Shown one piece after another: positions 33,897 to 44,314 of a stretch of 64,000 nucleotides of DNA. The stretch covers positions 83,189,461 through 83,253,460 of the forward strand of contig CM050447.1 in assembly GCA_027563935.2 (NCBI GenBank), in the 5' to 3' direction. This DNA is from Costus lasius. Lineage: Eukaryota; Streptophyta; Magnoliopsida; Zingiberales; Costaceae. Numbering within the stretch: position 1 is the first letter of the stretch; every line of letters starts with the position of its first letter. Made by a program: the position numbers and the translations under genes. Below the pieces are notes generated by a model that did not search any database, was not told where the DNA came from, and was given only the letters and a program-made list of their open reading frames with translations.

Positions 33897-35030
33897 CAGT
33901 GACCTAAGGCTGCAACTTGAATTTCAAGACAATATAGCAATATGGAACTCAAATAATACTTCCAATCATGAACATGAATACTCATTAAGCATCGTAGAAG
34001 CAAACATTAATTGAATCTAAGCCTAAAATCAAGATTTCAGCTAGAGATGAAAAGGGGCGAAATGTGAACAGTGAAATGGGGCGAAATGTGAACAGTCAAA
34101 AACTCTAGAAATGGACAAGAACTGGTCACCTATCATCTAAGAAGTAAATGGAAACAAAAATTTCTGAAAATGACCAAGAATCAAAGACAAACGATGAAAG
34201 GGGTGAAATATGCGTGAAAATTCACCAAAATCAAGAAATCGGGTGAAAGAGTACCAGATCGGCGGTGAAAATCGGAAAGGAAGGGTCGTCGGCGTGCTCT
34301 GAAGGTCGAAGATAATCGAAGCTTGAAGGTCAGCGCGAGAATGAGTGTGAACGAGTGAGAAAACTCAAAACACGGCCTATAAAACCCTAAAAAACGGCAC
34401 AAGAATCATGTCTAAAAATAGAATTACGGCCGTAAAATGCATTATGGCAGTACCGTATTCTGGTCAAATCAAAAAACATGGGCCGTAAATTCAAAACGGC
34501 AGTACCATAATATGGCTCAAACTCTTAGGTCAAAAAATGCCCATAATTACGGTACCGTGAAGAAGCTTACGGTAGTACCATAAAAACGTGAAAACTTTCG
34601 GGTTGAAAACAGATGAAAATTACGGTACCCGCAAAAATGGTTTTGGTGGTACCGTAAAAAATAATCACAGAATTTTTTTTAAGGTAAATAAAAAGCAAGT
34701 AAAAAATACGGCACCGCAAATTTCCTTACGGTAGTGCCATAAAAGCTATGAAACTCTCGGGAAGATTTTGTACACAAAATATGGTACCGTGATAATACTT
34801 ACGACAGTGCCGTTATCTCATCAAAACTTTCTGTTTGAAATTGAGAGGAATTATGGTACCGTAATGTAGATTACGGTAGTGCCGTAATTTTCGCCAAAAC
34901 TTGCTTACCTATAAAAATAAAGGAAAAAAAAATAGTTCTAAGTGCAAACTAAGGAAAAAGTAAATAAAATAAGGCAAACTAAAGTTAGAAAGCTTGGGTT
35001 GCCTCCCAATGAGCGCTAATTTAAAGGTCT
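33897..35030 (-). other. Pol-env spacer of element C with palindrome cassettes
   Basis: Non-coding. Between about 34425 and 34900 are cassettes that pair ACGGTACCGTGA with ACGGTAGTRCCRTAA and a stretch like AAACTTTCGGGTTGAAAA, repeating every 60-80 bases. The pol-end motif GGGAGGCAACCCAAGC (minus strand) is at about 34993-35008. Confidence 0.7.
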
Positions 35031-37633
35031 TTAGTTTGACCCCTTTGCACTCAGTTTTGATTCTGATTTTTTTAATTTCCACTCTGATTTTTCATTGATT
35101 TGAGCTTCTCTTTCAATCACACAAGGCTTAGCCTTAAAACAATGTCCAAATTTATTTAAGATATTCTTTCCTTTATCAAACAATCTAGAGCCTCTTCTTC
35201 TTCTTCTCTTTTTCTTCTTCTTCACATAATTTTGATGTTCTTTCTCCTCTGTAATCCTCCATCAATATCCTTAGAAAAATTGTCAGTTCCAAAATTAGAG
35301 GATTCATCAAATAAATTACAAACATCATAAACAGCATCATCAACTATGTCAACACAACAACATGATCCAGAATATGAAAGTTTATTCAATGAATCAGCAA
35401 GATCAAATTCAATTATTTTGTCACAAATATCAAAAGTGATTTTTCCTTTTTTAACATCTATGTGTGCTCCAGCAGTAGCCAAAAATGGTCTTCCAAGATT
35501 TATGGGATTTTTATTGTTTTCTTCCATGTCAAGCACTACAAAATCAGCAGGTATAAAAAATTCACCTACCTTGATTGGAACATTCTCTAGAATACCTATA
35601 GGATACTTTACCGAACTATCAGTGAGCTGTAAAGATATGGATGTGGGTTTAAGCTCTCCAATGTCCAGCTTCCTGCAAATAGATAAAGGCATTAGACTCA
35701 CACTGGCTCCTAATCACATAAGGCTCGGTCAAAAGCCTTGCTTCCAATAGAACAAGGTACAGAGAAACTACCTGGATCCTTCAGTTTTGGTGATAATTTA
35801 TTTTGAATGACAGCATTGCAATCCTCAGTTAAAGCCATAGTACAAGTACCATAGTCCCCAATTTTTCTTTTGTTAGATAAGATTTCTTTCAAAAATTTTG
35901 CATATGATGGCATTTGAGATATAGCTTCAGTAAATGGAATATTAATGCAAAGCTTTTTCAACACTTCAAGAAATTTGCCAAATTGTTTATCAAGTTTTGC
36001 TTGCACTAACTTTTGTGGAAAGGGTATAGGTGGCCAATAAGGTGGAGGTAAATTAGGTTTAGAATCATCTTTCTCACATGGCACATCCCCTTTTGGTTTA
36101 TCACCATTTTGAGGTAGCCAACTAGCTTGGGTTTGCTCATGCTCAAAAGATTTTTCTAACTCTAATTCATCATCATGATCATCATTAGGCTCTTTTTCAT
36201 TTATCACAACTCTCCCTTTGGGTTCTTCTAATTATCTCTGACTTCTAATGAGAATAGCATTACAGTGCTCCCTAGGGTTCAACTCAGGATTAGCAGGCAA
36301 TTTTCCGGGGGGTCTATAAGAACTACTAGCTTGTTGTGCTATTTGATTTTCTAAGATTTTGTTGTGGGCTGCCAAAGATCCTACTTGAGATGCATGTTGA
36401 CTAACCATTCCCTTAAGGTCTTCAATTTCTTTGCTTTGATTTTGCATGAACTTCTTTAGCATGGACTCAATATTTGAATTCTGATGTGGCATTTGTTGGT
36501 ATCCTCTATTTTCAGTTTGTCCCCCTACATTGTTGTTGTTTTTTCCAAGACAGGTTGGGGTGATTTCTCCATCCAGGGTTGTAGGTACCAGAATAGGGAT
36601 CATTGTTTCTACCTTGATTATAGTTCCTTAATGCATTAACATGTTCACTATCCTGACTAGCAATGACTTTACAATCTCCAGAGACATGAACATTGTTACC
36701 ATATATATCACAAACAATAGATGAAGAAATAACAGTAGTTTGCATATTAAAAGAATCAAATCTGTTGCATAAAGAGTCTACCTTCTCTGCCAAGGTACGC
36801 CAACCATCACTTTCATTTTTACCTTGAGAAGGTTTATAAAGCACTCCTCTCTCTGAAATCCACTGGTTATGATTAAAAGCCATCTCTCCAAGCAATTTGA
36901 AAGCATCATCAATGGTTTTGCTCATCAGAACTCCTCCTGCAGCAGCATGAACAGTTAGTCTGGTATTATAAAGTAAACGATTGTAAAAAGTATGAATTAA
37001 AACCTAGTTTTCAATCCCATAGTGAGGACACTTCCGTTGTAGATCATTGAATCGCTCCCATGCCTCACTAAAAGATTCACCATCCTTCTGTGCAAAGCTT
37101 GAAATTTGATTTCTCATTTGGATAGTCTTGCTTGGTGAGAAATATTTCATCAAGAAGGCATTTGACAGTTGCTCCCATGTGGTGAAAGTACCAGTAGGCT
37201 GTGCTTGAAGCCAAGATCGCGCTCGGTCCCTAAGAGAAAAAGCAAACAATCTCAATTTTAGTGTATCGTTAGAAACTCCATTAATCTTAATTGTATCACA
37301 AAGTTCAAGAAATAAAGAAAGGTGTTGGTTAGGATCTTCAAGTGGTGATCCTCAAAACTGGTTCTGTTGAATCATGGATAGGAAAGAAGGCTTGATTTAA
37401 AAGTTATTAGCCTCTATGACCGTTCTAGCAATGCTAGAATGAATCTCTCATGGATTAGGGGCTGCATAGTCCCTAAGTGATCTTTGTTCTACCATGGTCA
37501 CTTCTTCCTCTTCTTGTTGACTTTCTTCAAATCTCAACTTCCTGCACAGTCTAAGTGTTTTATTTATCCCAGGATCAAAAGATACAAGAGGTCCTGATCT
37601 AAGATTCCTGCGCATGCAAAGTACATAGATCAA
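35031..37633 (-). pseudogene. Gag-protease of element C, ending without RT
   Basis: Minus strand from about 37633. Gag N-terminus (RRNLRSGPLVSFDP); capsid-like part with SLRDRARSWLQAQPTGTFTTW and DGESFSEAWERFNDLQRKCP; a zinc-knuckle region CDIYGNNVHVSGDC in which the second Cys is Tyr; then the protease with LGASVSLMPLSICRKLDIG, GEFFIPADFVVLDME and LGRPFLATAGA. Stops (for example after YGIEN near 37004) and frameshifts, one just before LGASVS at about 35702-35710, disable it. After the protease comes a basic run KKKKKRRRRRGSRLFDKG, then a tail ending SAKGSN at 35031 that resembles the pol end of A (SVKGSS). RT, RNase H and integrase are absent. Confidence 0.88.
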
Positions 37634-37740
37634 ATGATTTCAAGAGAAAAGAAAATAAACAGAAAAATAGAACAAAAAATAGAAAGTAAAACCGAGTTTA
37701 GCAATACTCTCAATATCTTCAATATTGACAAAAACCAAGG

Positions 37741-37758
37741 TCCCTGGCAACGGCGCCA
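37741..37758 (-). other. Primer-binding site of element C
   Basis: Minus strand TGGCGCCGTTGCCAGGGA, six bases from the 5' LTR; matches tRNA-Asp type. Confidence 0.9.
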
Positions 37759-37764
37759 AAAACT

Positions 37765-39633
37765 TCTTGTATCCCAACAAGTAGCTAGACAAAAACTCGT
37801 CTCTAGCGTTGTCGCCAAAAACTTGTTGTGTCCAAACACCTGTTATGTCCGCAAGGGCATGGATACTCGAAGTAATAAAAAATATCGATCCCATAGAAAC
37901 CTTGTTTGTCGAGTACCGAATAATCAATTTCTTACTATTAAGGCAGTCGAAACTATGCAAGTCAATTATCGAAAGCTAACGAAAATACTAGAGAGAGAAA
38001 CTGGGACTAGGGTTTCATCCACTTTAATTTCTATGACTATATATGAATAGAAATTCATCAGTTTAATTTTATCATGATAATGATACAATTTACATCATAA
38101 AAGGACTATCTCACTTTCATGCCGACAATCATGTAGGGACCGATGTTCGCTTTCGCGCAAGATCTATCCTAAGCTGAAAATAAGTAAATAATCCATCAAA
38201 TAACTCAAGGATCACTTTCGTGCATCCGAATTCTATGTGGATCATCTCGAGTGGAATCTCAAAGATCACTTTCGTGCATCCGAGTCTCAACACAAGTTCT
38301 ACTTCTGATTCTCCAATGTTCCGATCCTCACTTTCGCACAAGATCTTCACGTTTGATAAATTGACACAATCCTAGATTTATATTATTAAACATGGAAATT
38401 ATTCTTCTAAAATCGAAAAACAAGAACTAACCTAGTTTCTTATAGTAAGTTCCTATCATGCAATTCTAGGGTTCCAAGTTCTCAAGCAAGTCACCTTTCG
38501 GTCCTTATTGCGAAAACTCTAAAACATGATTAATAGCATAAATCTATGGAGAATCAAAGAACAATTATCACATAAGTAGAATTATCATGCTAAAATTATA
38601 TGTGACGAAGTATTGAAAAGTTTATCTAATCATTAAGAAATAAAAGGGAATTACTCCCCCATGTCCCACAAAACATTTAAGCTAACATGGAGAAAATATT
38701 ACAATAAACCATAGTTTCTAGCGATCAGAAATCAAAAATAAGGGGAAGAACGAATAACCACACATCTATAATGGAAATTATAGCCGTAATTTCCTAGCTG
38801 TGAACAGTGCCGGCGCAGAGTTTCTTCTTGATTTCTCCTCCGATCGATATCCTTTCACTCTGAAACTTCTGGGGTATGTTCTCTTGCTCCAGGCGAAGCT
38901 TCCCTTTAAATTTCACAGGCAGAGATGCGTTGTACGCTTCCCGGGGGTAAAACCCAGGGGCAGCGGCATGAAACTCGATTTCTCCTTTGTTAGTGGATAA
39001 AATTTAGGTTTTTGGTGTCTCCTCCTTTGTCAAGTCGAAAGCTCCCTTTTTGCCTTGACCATGAAAATCGCGTCTCCAGGTTGTAATTACGATCGTATTT
39101 TTGGTTATGGCACTGTCGTAATTTCAGTCGAGTTCTCGGATCGAAACCATATGGAAATTACGGCACTGTAATATCGGTTACGGCAGTGCCATAATTTCAG
39201 CCAAAATTTCTAGTTGAAAAGCGCTCCAAATTACGGCCCGTGAAAATCTTTAGGGTAGTGCCGTAATTTCTGAAATTCTTTCTAGATGAAAAATTCCCAA
39301 ATTACGGCAGTGCTCTGATATTATGGTAGCCGATGAAAATACGGTACTGTAATATATATTACGGCCCTGCCGTAATTTGGTCTGAAGCTCCAATCTTCAT
39401 GAAATTTGATGTGTAATCTCCTCTTGATAGTGGGACTTCATTCATGCATCTGGATTGCTTGAAAACGCCAGAAAATCGTGCCCTTTTGCCTGAGAATCAT
39501 CAAAAACCAAAAAGAGTGTAGATTCTGTAGAATTTGATAAAAAAAAAGCCATAAAAATGAGCAAAGGTTCATGAATTTGACATAAAAGATATATGAAATG
39601 GCATGAAATTTACAATAAACTTCAGTGTCATCA
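37765..39633 (-). repeat. 5' LTR of element C (1869 bp)
   Basis: Minus-strand start TGATGACACTGAAG at 39633, end GGGATACAAGA at 37765 (normally ACAACA). About 70 bases present in the 3' LTR are missing at about 39053. A second degenerate copy of the LTR end and PBS lies about 59 bases inward (about 37806-37833). Confidence 0.92.
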
Positions 39634-39638
39634 ATCAA
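39634..39638. repeat. Target-site duplication of element C, right copy
   Basis: ATCAA, matching 29480-29484. Confidence 0.92.
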
Positions 39639-39967
39639 TCACATCAATCAAAATTATACTTATCAATCATCAAATAACAACATCAAAAATATGAAAAACA
39701 TCATCATGTGTAATACAACCTTATCGAAAATAGATCATCAATACCAAACTGTGATAATATTACCCCATCGAAGATCATAAATCAATATCATCATCATCAT
39801 ACAACCATATCGAAAATAAGAATATAGGCATGTAAAGCAGAGTGAAGTAGCACGGTGGTCACAACATGTATGGAGGAATCATCCTTCCCTATAAAGCATG
39901 AAACATCAATAAGATAAGGAAAATGAAATGCAAAGAAATAAGGAAAAGGGATACTCACAAAACTCTA
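39639..39967 (-). other. 3' UTR of element B, part 2
   Basis: Continues the B 3' UTR after the C insertion and aligns with 32225-32490 of C. A short extra piece (about 39890-39960) is not in C. Nothing coding. Confidence 0.75.
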
Positions 39968-41397
39968 TTAATCCTCGCCGTCGGATCCTATCTCCTCGGT
40001 GTCCTGAGCTGCTATGTCCATCAGATCAACATGTGGCTCTCCCTGGTGCCCTCCATAGTCTCCACCTCTCCTCGAATCCTGGAAGTCAAAGCGCTCATAT
40101 AAGAAGTTTCCCATCTCTTCCATATAGTTGCTGAGATGTTCCACATCATAGTGAAGGTGATACATCGAGTCCTTCAACTGGCCCATGGTATCCACATCCT
40201 CTCCATACGATGTCCCTGACAATATATCTCAGTAGAGAGTGCCTGTAATCCTGGGTCGAAGGCACTAGAATATCCTCCAGTAGGTCTGTGGGAAGATCCA
40301 GCAGCTGGGGGAGTGGGATCAACAGGCCGGTGAGATGGTGACTCCATACCATTAGGATCATCTTTTCCACCCCAAGTGGGTGGTGGTGGAACTGCACTCA
40401 ACGGTGGTGTAAAGGTGGCTTCGGCAGTAACTTGGTGAAAGCTTCCAATTCGCTCTTTCTTTTACAGTGGTCTTCTCTACATGGGGTAATGATAGAGTAG
40501 GGGCATTTGGTCCAAGGACCAAACAAAAGACATCCCCTTCTCTAACTATCATTTTCATCGCTATGCAAGACTCAAGATCAAGCCTTGCATTCCCCCTTGC
40601 CACTTCTATTCCATATGGTTCAGCATTCAGATGCAGGGCTAAAGGTGTAATCAGCCCTTCTATCACAATTGCTCCCTCTTTGCCCTAGCCACTTTGTCGA
40701 TGTGTTTCATCATAAATAATGCAACATCTACAACTACTCCATTAAGCATCCCCTAAAGAAAGTAAAGCTCAGTCTGTCTCACCATGCCATCACTGCCTCC
40801 TCTGCCAAAGACAGTGTGGGCAAGAACTCTATGTACATACTTGATACAGGGATTCGCGATCTTTGAAGCTCTAGTAGAAACAGCAGAAAAGTGAGTCTCA
40901 TGAGTAATCTGGTTCCAGAACACATTCTCAACAAACCCAATGGGTATTTCGGTATACCCTCCAGAACCCAAGTGAAAAATAGACCTGACTTCCCTTAAGG
41001 ATAGCTTCCTCTCAAGGTTAGCTTCCTCTCAACATTAGCAAATCTGAATGTGATATCTCCTTTAGTAGGTCCATCAGAAAACTCTCTTAGATCCAACATT
41101 CAAACTACTCAAAAATTCCAAAGTAAGTGGCAGATATGTATAGGGTGTCATCTCAAAAAATCTTTTAGCTCTAATCTATTCAAACATCAAAGATACATCC
41201 TCATAAAGCCCAAGTGCCTCTAAAGTCCTTCTATCAGCATATTTGGTATTGACAACCCTTCTTTCCACCAATTGATTGTACCTTGACTCTTCAACTTCAT
41301 CCCTAAAAACAATGCCATAGGGATTTGGTTGTGTAGAAGATGTGGCTGGTCCTTTTCCTCTCTTATTTGAAACTACTTGTTTGATCTTGGGTGCCAT
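39968..41397 (-). pseudogene. Athila env-like ORF of element B (heavily broken)
   Basis: Minus strand from ATG 41397 (MAPKIKQVVSNKRGKG). Open pieces are 41397-41176, 40971-40753, 40666-40358, 40401-40174 and 40222-39968, in different frames. Lesions: a TAG after SLMFE at about 41173-41175 where C has CAG; a local tandem duplication of AGCTTCCTCTCAA at about 41010-41036; and frameshifts near 40690, 40420 and 40200. The same landmarks as in C remain (PPPPTWGGKDDPNGM, EMGNFLYERFDFQDSRRGG). Confidence 0.8.
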
Positions 41398-42607
41398 GAT
41401 TGAACTTAATCTGCAACTTAAATATCAAGACAATATAACAAATATGGACTCAAATAATACTTCCAATCATTAACATGAATAATCGTTAAGCATCATAGAA
41501 GCAAAAGTCAATTGAATCTAACTCGTTTAAGCTTAAATCTCACAAAAAAATTGGTCAAAATTTCTAGAAATGGATAAGAACTAGTCGCCTATCATATAAG
41601 AGGTAAATGGAAGCAAGAATCTTGAAAACGACCAATAATCGATGACAAATGATGAAAGGGGTGAAATATGTGAAAAAACTCGCCAAAATCAATATATCGG
41701 GCGAAAGAGTACTAGATCGATGGTGATAACCAGAAAGGAAAGGTCGCCGGTGTGCTCTGAAGGTCGGGGATGGTCGGAGTTCGAAGGTCAGCACTCGAAC
41801 GAGTGAGAACGAGTGAGAAAACTCAAAACACGGACTAGAAACCCTAAAAAAGGGCACAGGAATCAGGTCTAAAAATAGAATTACGGCCATAATATCCATT
41901 ACGGTAGTGCTGTAATCTGGCAAAATTGAAAACCACGGGCCGTAAAATGAATACAGTAGTAACGTAATTTCATCCAAACTCTCGGGTCATAAAACATCCT
42001 TAAATACGGGTACCGTGAAAGAGCTTATGGTACAGCCGTAATATTCAGAAAACTCTCGGGTCAAAAATCTGTAGCAAATACGGCACCAAAAAAATGGTTA
42101 CTGCAGTGTCATATTTTGCTCGATATTCTCTAATGAGAAAACGGTCAAAATTATAGTGCCGTGAAATTGAAAACGGTAGAGCCGTTAAAATAATATTTTT
42201 TTTAAAGGAAAATAAAATAAAAATAAACTTAAGAATACGACACCGTAAGAATCATTATGACAATGCCGTAAAAGCAATGAAACTTTCGGGAAGATTTTGG
42301 ACACAAAATACGTTACCGTGAAAATACTTACGATAGTATCGTTATCTCGTCAAAACTTTCAGTCCGAAATTGACAGGAATTACGGTACCGTAATGTGCAT
42401 TACGGTAGTGCCGTAATTTGCGCCAAAACTTGCTTACCTACAAAAATAAAAGAAAAAAAATTAGTTCTAAGTGCAAACTAAGGAAAAAGTAAATAAAATA
42501 AGGCAAACTAAAGTTAGAAAGCTTGGGTTGCCTCCCAATAAGCGCTAATTTAAAGGTCTTTAGCTTGACCCCTTTGCACTCAGTTTTGGTTCTGATTTCT
42601 TCAATTT
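41398..42607 (-). other. Pol-env spacer of element B with palindrome cassettes
   Basis: Non-coding. Palindrome cassettes run from about 41880 to 42420, with the best pair ACGGTACCGTAATGTGCATT and ACGGTAGTGCCGTAA at 42382-42418. The pol-end motif GGGAGGCAACCCAAGC is at about 42524-42539. Confidence 0.7.
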
Positions 42608-44314
42608 CTACTCTGATTTTTCTTTGATTTGAGCATCTGTTTCCATCACATAAGGCTCAGCCTTGAAACAGTGTCCAAATTTACTCAAGATCTTCTTTCC
42701 TTTATCAAACAATCTAGAGCCTCTTCTTCTTCTTCTCTTTTTCTTCTTCTTCTCAGAATTTTGATGTTCTTTCTCCTGTAATCCTCCATCAATATCCTCA
42801 GAAAAATTGTCAGGTCCAAAATTAGAGGATTCATCAAATAAATTACAAACATCATAAACAACATCATCAACTATGTCAACACTACAACATGATCCAAAAT
42901 ATGAAAGTTTATTCAAAGAATCAGCAAGATCAAATTCAATTATTTTTTCACAAATATCAAAAGTGATTTTTCCTTTTTTAACATCTATGCGTGCTCCAGC
43001 TGTACCCAAAAATGGTCTACCAAGAATTATGAGATTTTTATTGTTTTCTTCCATGTCAAAATCAGCAGGTATAAAAAATTCACCTACCTTGATTGGAACA
43101 ATCTCTAGAATACCAATAGGATACTTTACCGAACTATCAGTGATCTGTAAAGATATGGATGTGGGTTTAAGCTCTCGAATGTCCAGCTTCCTACAAATAG
43201 ATAAAGGCATTAGGCTTACACTGGCTCCTAAATCACATAAGGCTCGGTCAAAAGCCATACTTCCAATAGAACAAGGTATAGAGAAACTACCTGAATCCTT
43301 CAGTTTTTGTGGCAATTTATTTTGAATGACAGCACTGCAATCCTCAGTTAAAGCCACAGTACAAGTACCATAGTCCTTAATTTTTCTTTTGTTAGATAAG
43401 ATTTCTTTCAAAAATTTTGCATATGATGGCATTTGAGATATAGCTTCAGCAAAAGGAATATTAATGTAAAGCTTTCTTAACACTTCAATAAATTTGACAA
43501 ATTGTTTATCAAGTTTTGCTTGCACTAACCTTTGTGGAAAGGGTATAGGTCGCCTATAAGGTGGAGGTAAATTAGGTTTAGAATCATCTTTCTCACATGG
43601 CACATCCCCTTTTGGTTCATCACCCTTTTGAGGTGGCAAACTAGCTTGGGTTTGCTCATGCTCAGAAGATTCTTCTAACTCTAATTCATCATCATGATCA
43701 TCATTAGGCTCTTTTTCATTGATCACAACTTTCCCTTTGGGTTCTTCTAATTGTCTCCCACTTCTAGTGATAATAGCATTACAGTGCTCCCTTGGGTTCA
43801 ACTTAGGATTAGGAGGTAATTTTCCAGGGGGTCTGTAAGAACTACTAGCTTGTTGTGCTATTTGATTTTCCATAATTTTGTTGTGGGCTGCTAAAGATCC
43901 TACTTGAGATGCAAGTTGACTAACCATTCCCTTAAGGTCTTCAATTTCTTTGCTTTGATTTTGCATGAACTTCTCTAGCATGGACTCAATATTTGAATTC
44001 TGATTTGAGTTCTGATTTTGATTTGGGTTTTATTGCTATCCTCTATTTTCAATTTATCCCCGTACATTGTTCTTGTTTTTCCAAGACAGGTTGGGGTGAT
44101 ATCTCTATCTAGGGTTGTAGGTACCAAAATAGGGATCATTGTTTCTACCTTAATTATAGTTCCCTAATGCATTAACATGTTCACTATCCTGACTAGCAAT
44201 GACTTTACAATCTTCAAAGACATGGCCATTGTTACCACATATGTCACAAACAATAGATGAAGAAATAACAGTAGTTTGCATCTTAAAGGAATCAAATCTA
44301 TTGCATAAAGAGTC
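42608..44314 (-). pseudogene. Gag-protease of element B, ending without RT, 5' end cut by F
   Basis: Minus strand. The part 43981-42608 is open for 457 residues: a linker MLEKFMQNQSKEIEDLKGM, an acidic proline-rich stretch, the protease (DLGASVSLMPLSICRKLDIR, LGRPFLGTAGA), the basic run KKKKKRRRRRGSRLFDKG, and a tail that stops at a TAG (KEKSE) where C has TGG. Upstream, 43982-44314 still shows an intact zinc knuckle CDICGNNGHVFEDC but contains several stops. The start of gag is lost beyond the F insertion at 44314. RT, RNase H and integrase are absent, as in C. Confidence 0.87.

Larger units (their letters stand above)
29485..39633 (-). mobile_element. Element C: full-length Athila derivative without RT/RH/INT
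   Basis: Minus strand. 5' LTR 37765-39633, PBS for tRNA-Asp, gag-protease (37633 to 35031), motif GGGAGGCAACCCAAGC (about 34995), palindrome spacer, env-like ORF (33896 to 32521), 3' UTR, 3' LTR 29485-31350, TSD ATCAA. The whole element is 10.1 kb. It belongs to the same family as B, in which it is inserted. Its two LTRs differ by many substitutions and by one ~70-base deletion each at different places, so it is much older than E, D or G. Confidence 0.93.
26665..44314 (-). mobile_element. Element B: Athila derivative without RT/RH/INT, 5' end replaced by F
   Basis: Minus strand. The 3' LTR is at 26665-28588, the 3' UTR is split by element C, then come the env-like ORF (39968-41397), a palindrome spacer and gag-protease (42608-44314). 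Gag is cut at 44314 by copia element F, so the 5' LTR lies beyond the window. No RT, RNase H or integrase lies between the protease and the pol-end motif GGGAGGCAACCCAAGC near 42530, exactly as in C. Confidence 0.87.
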
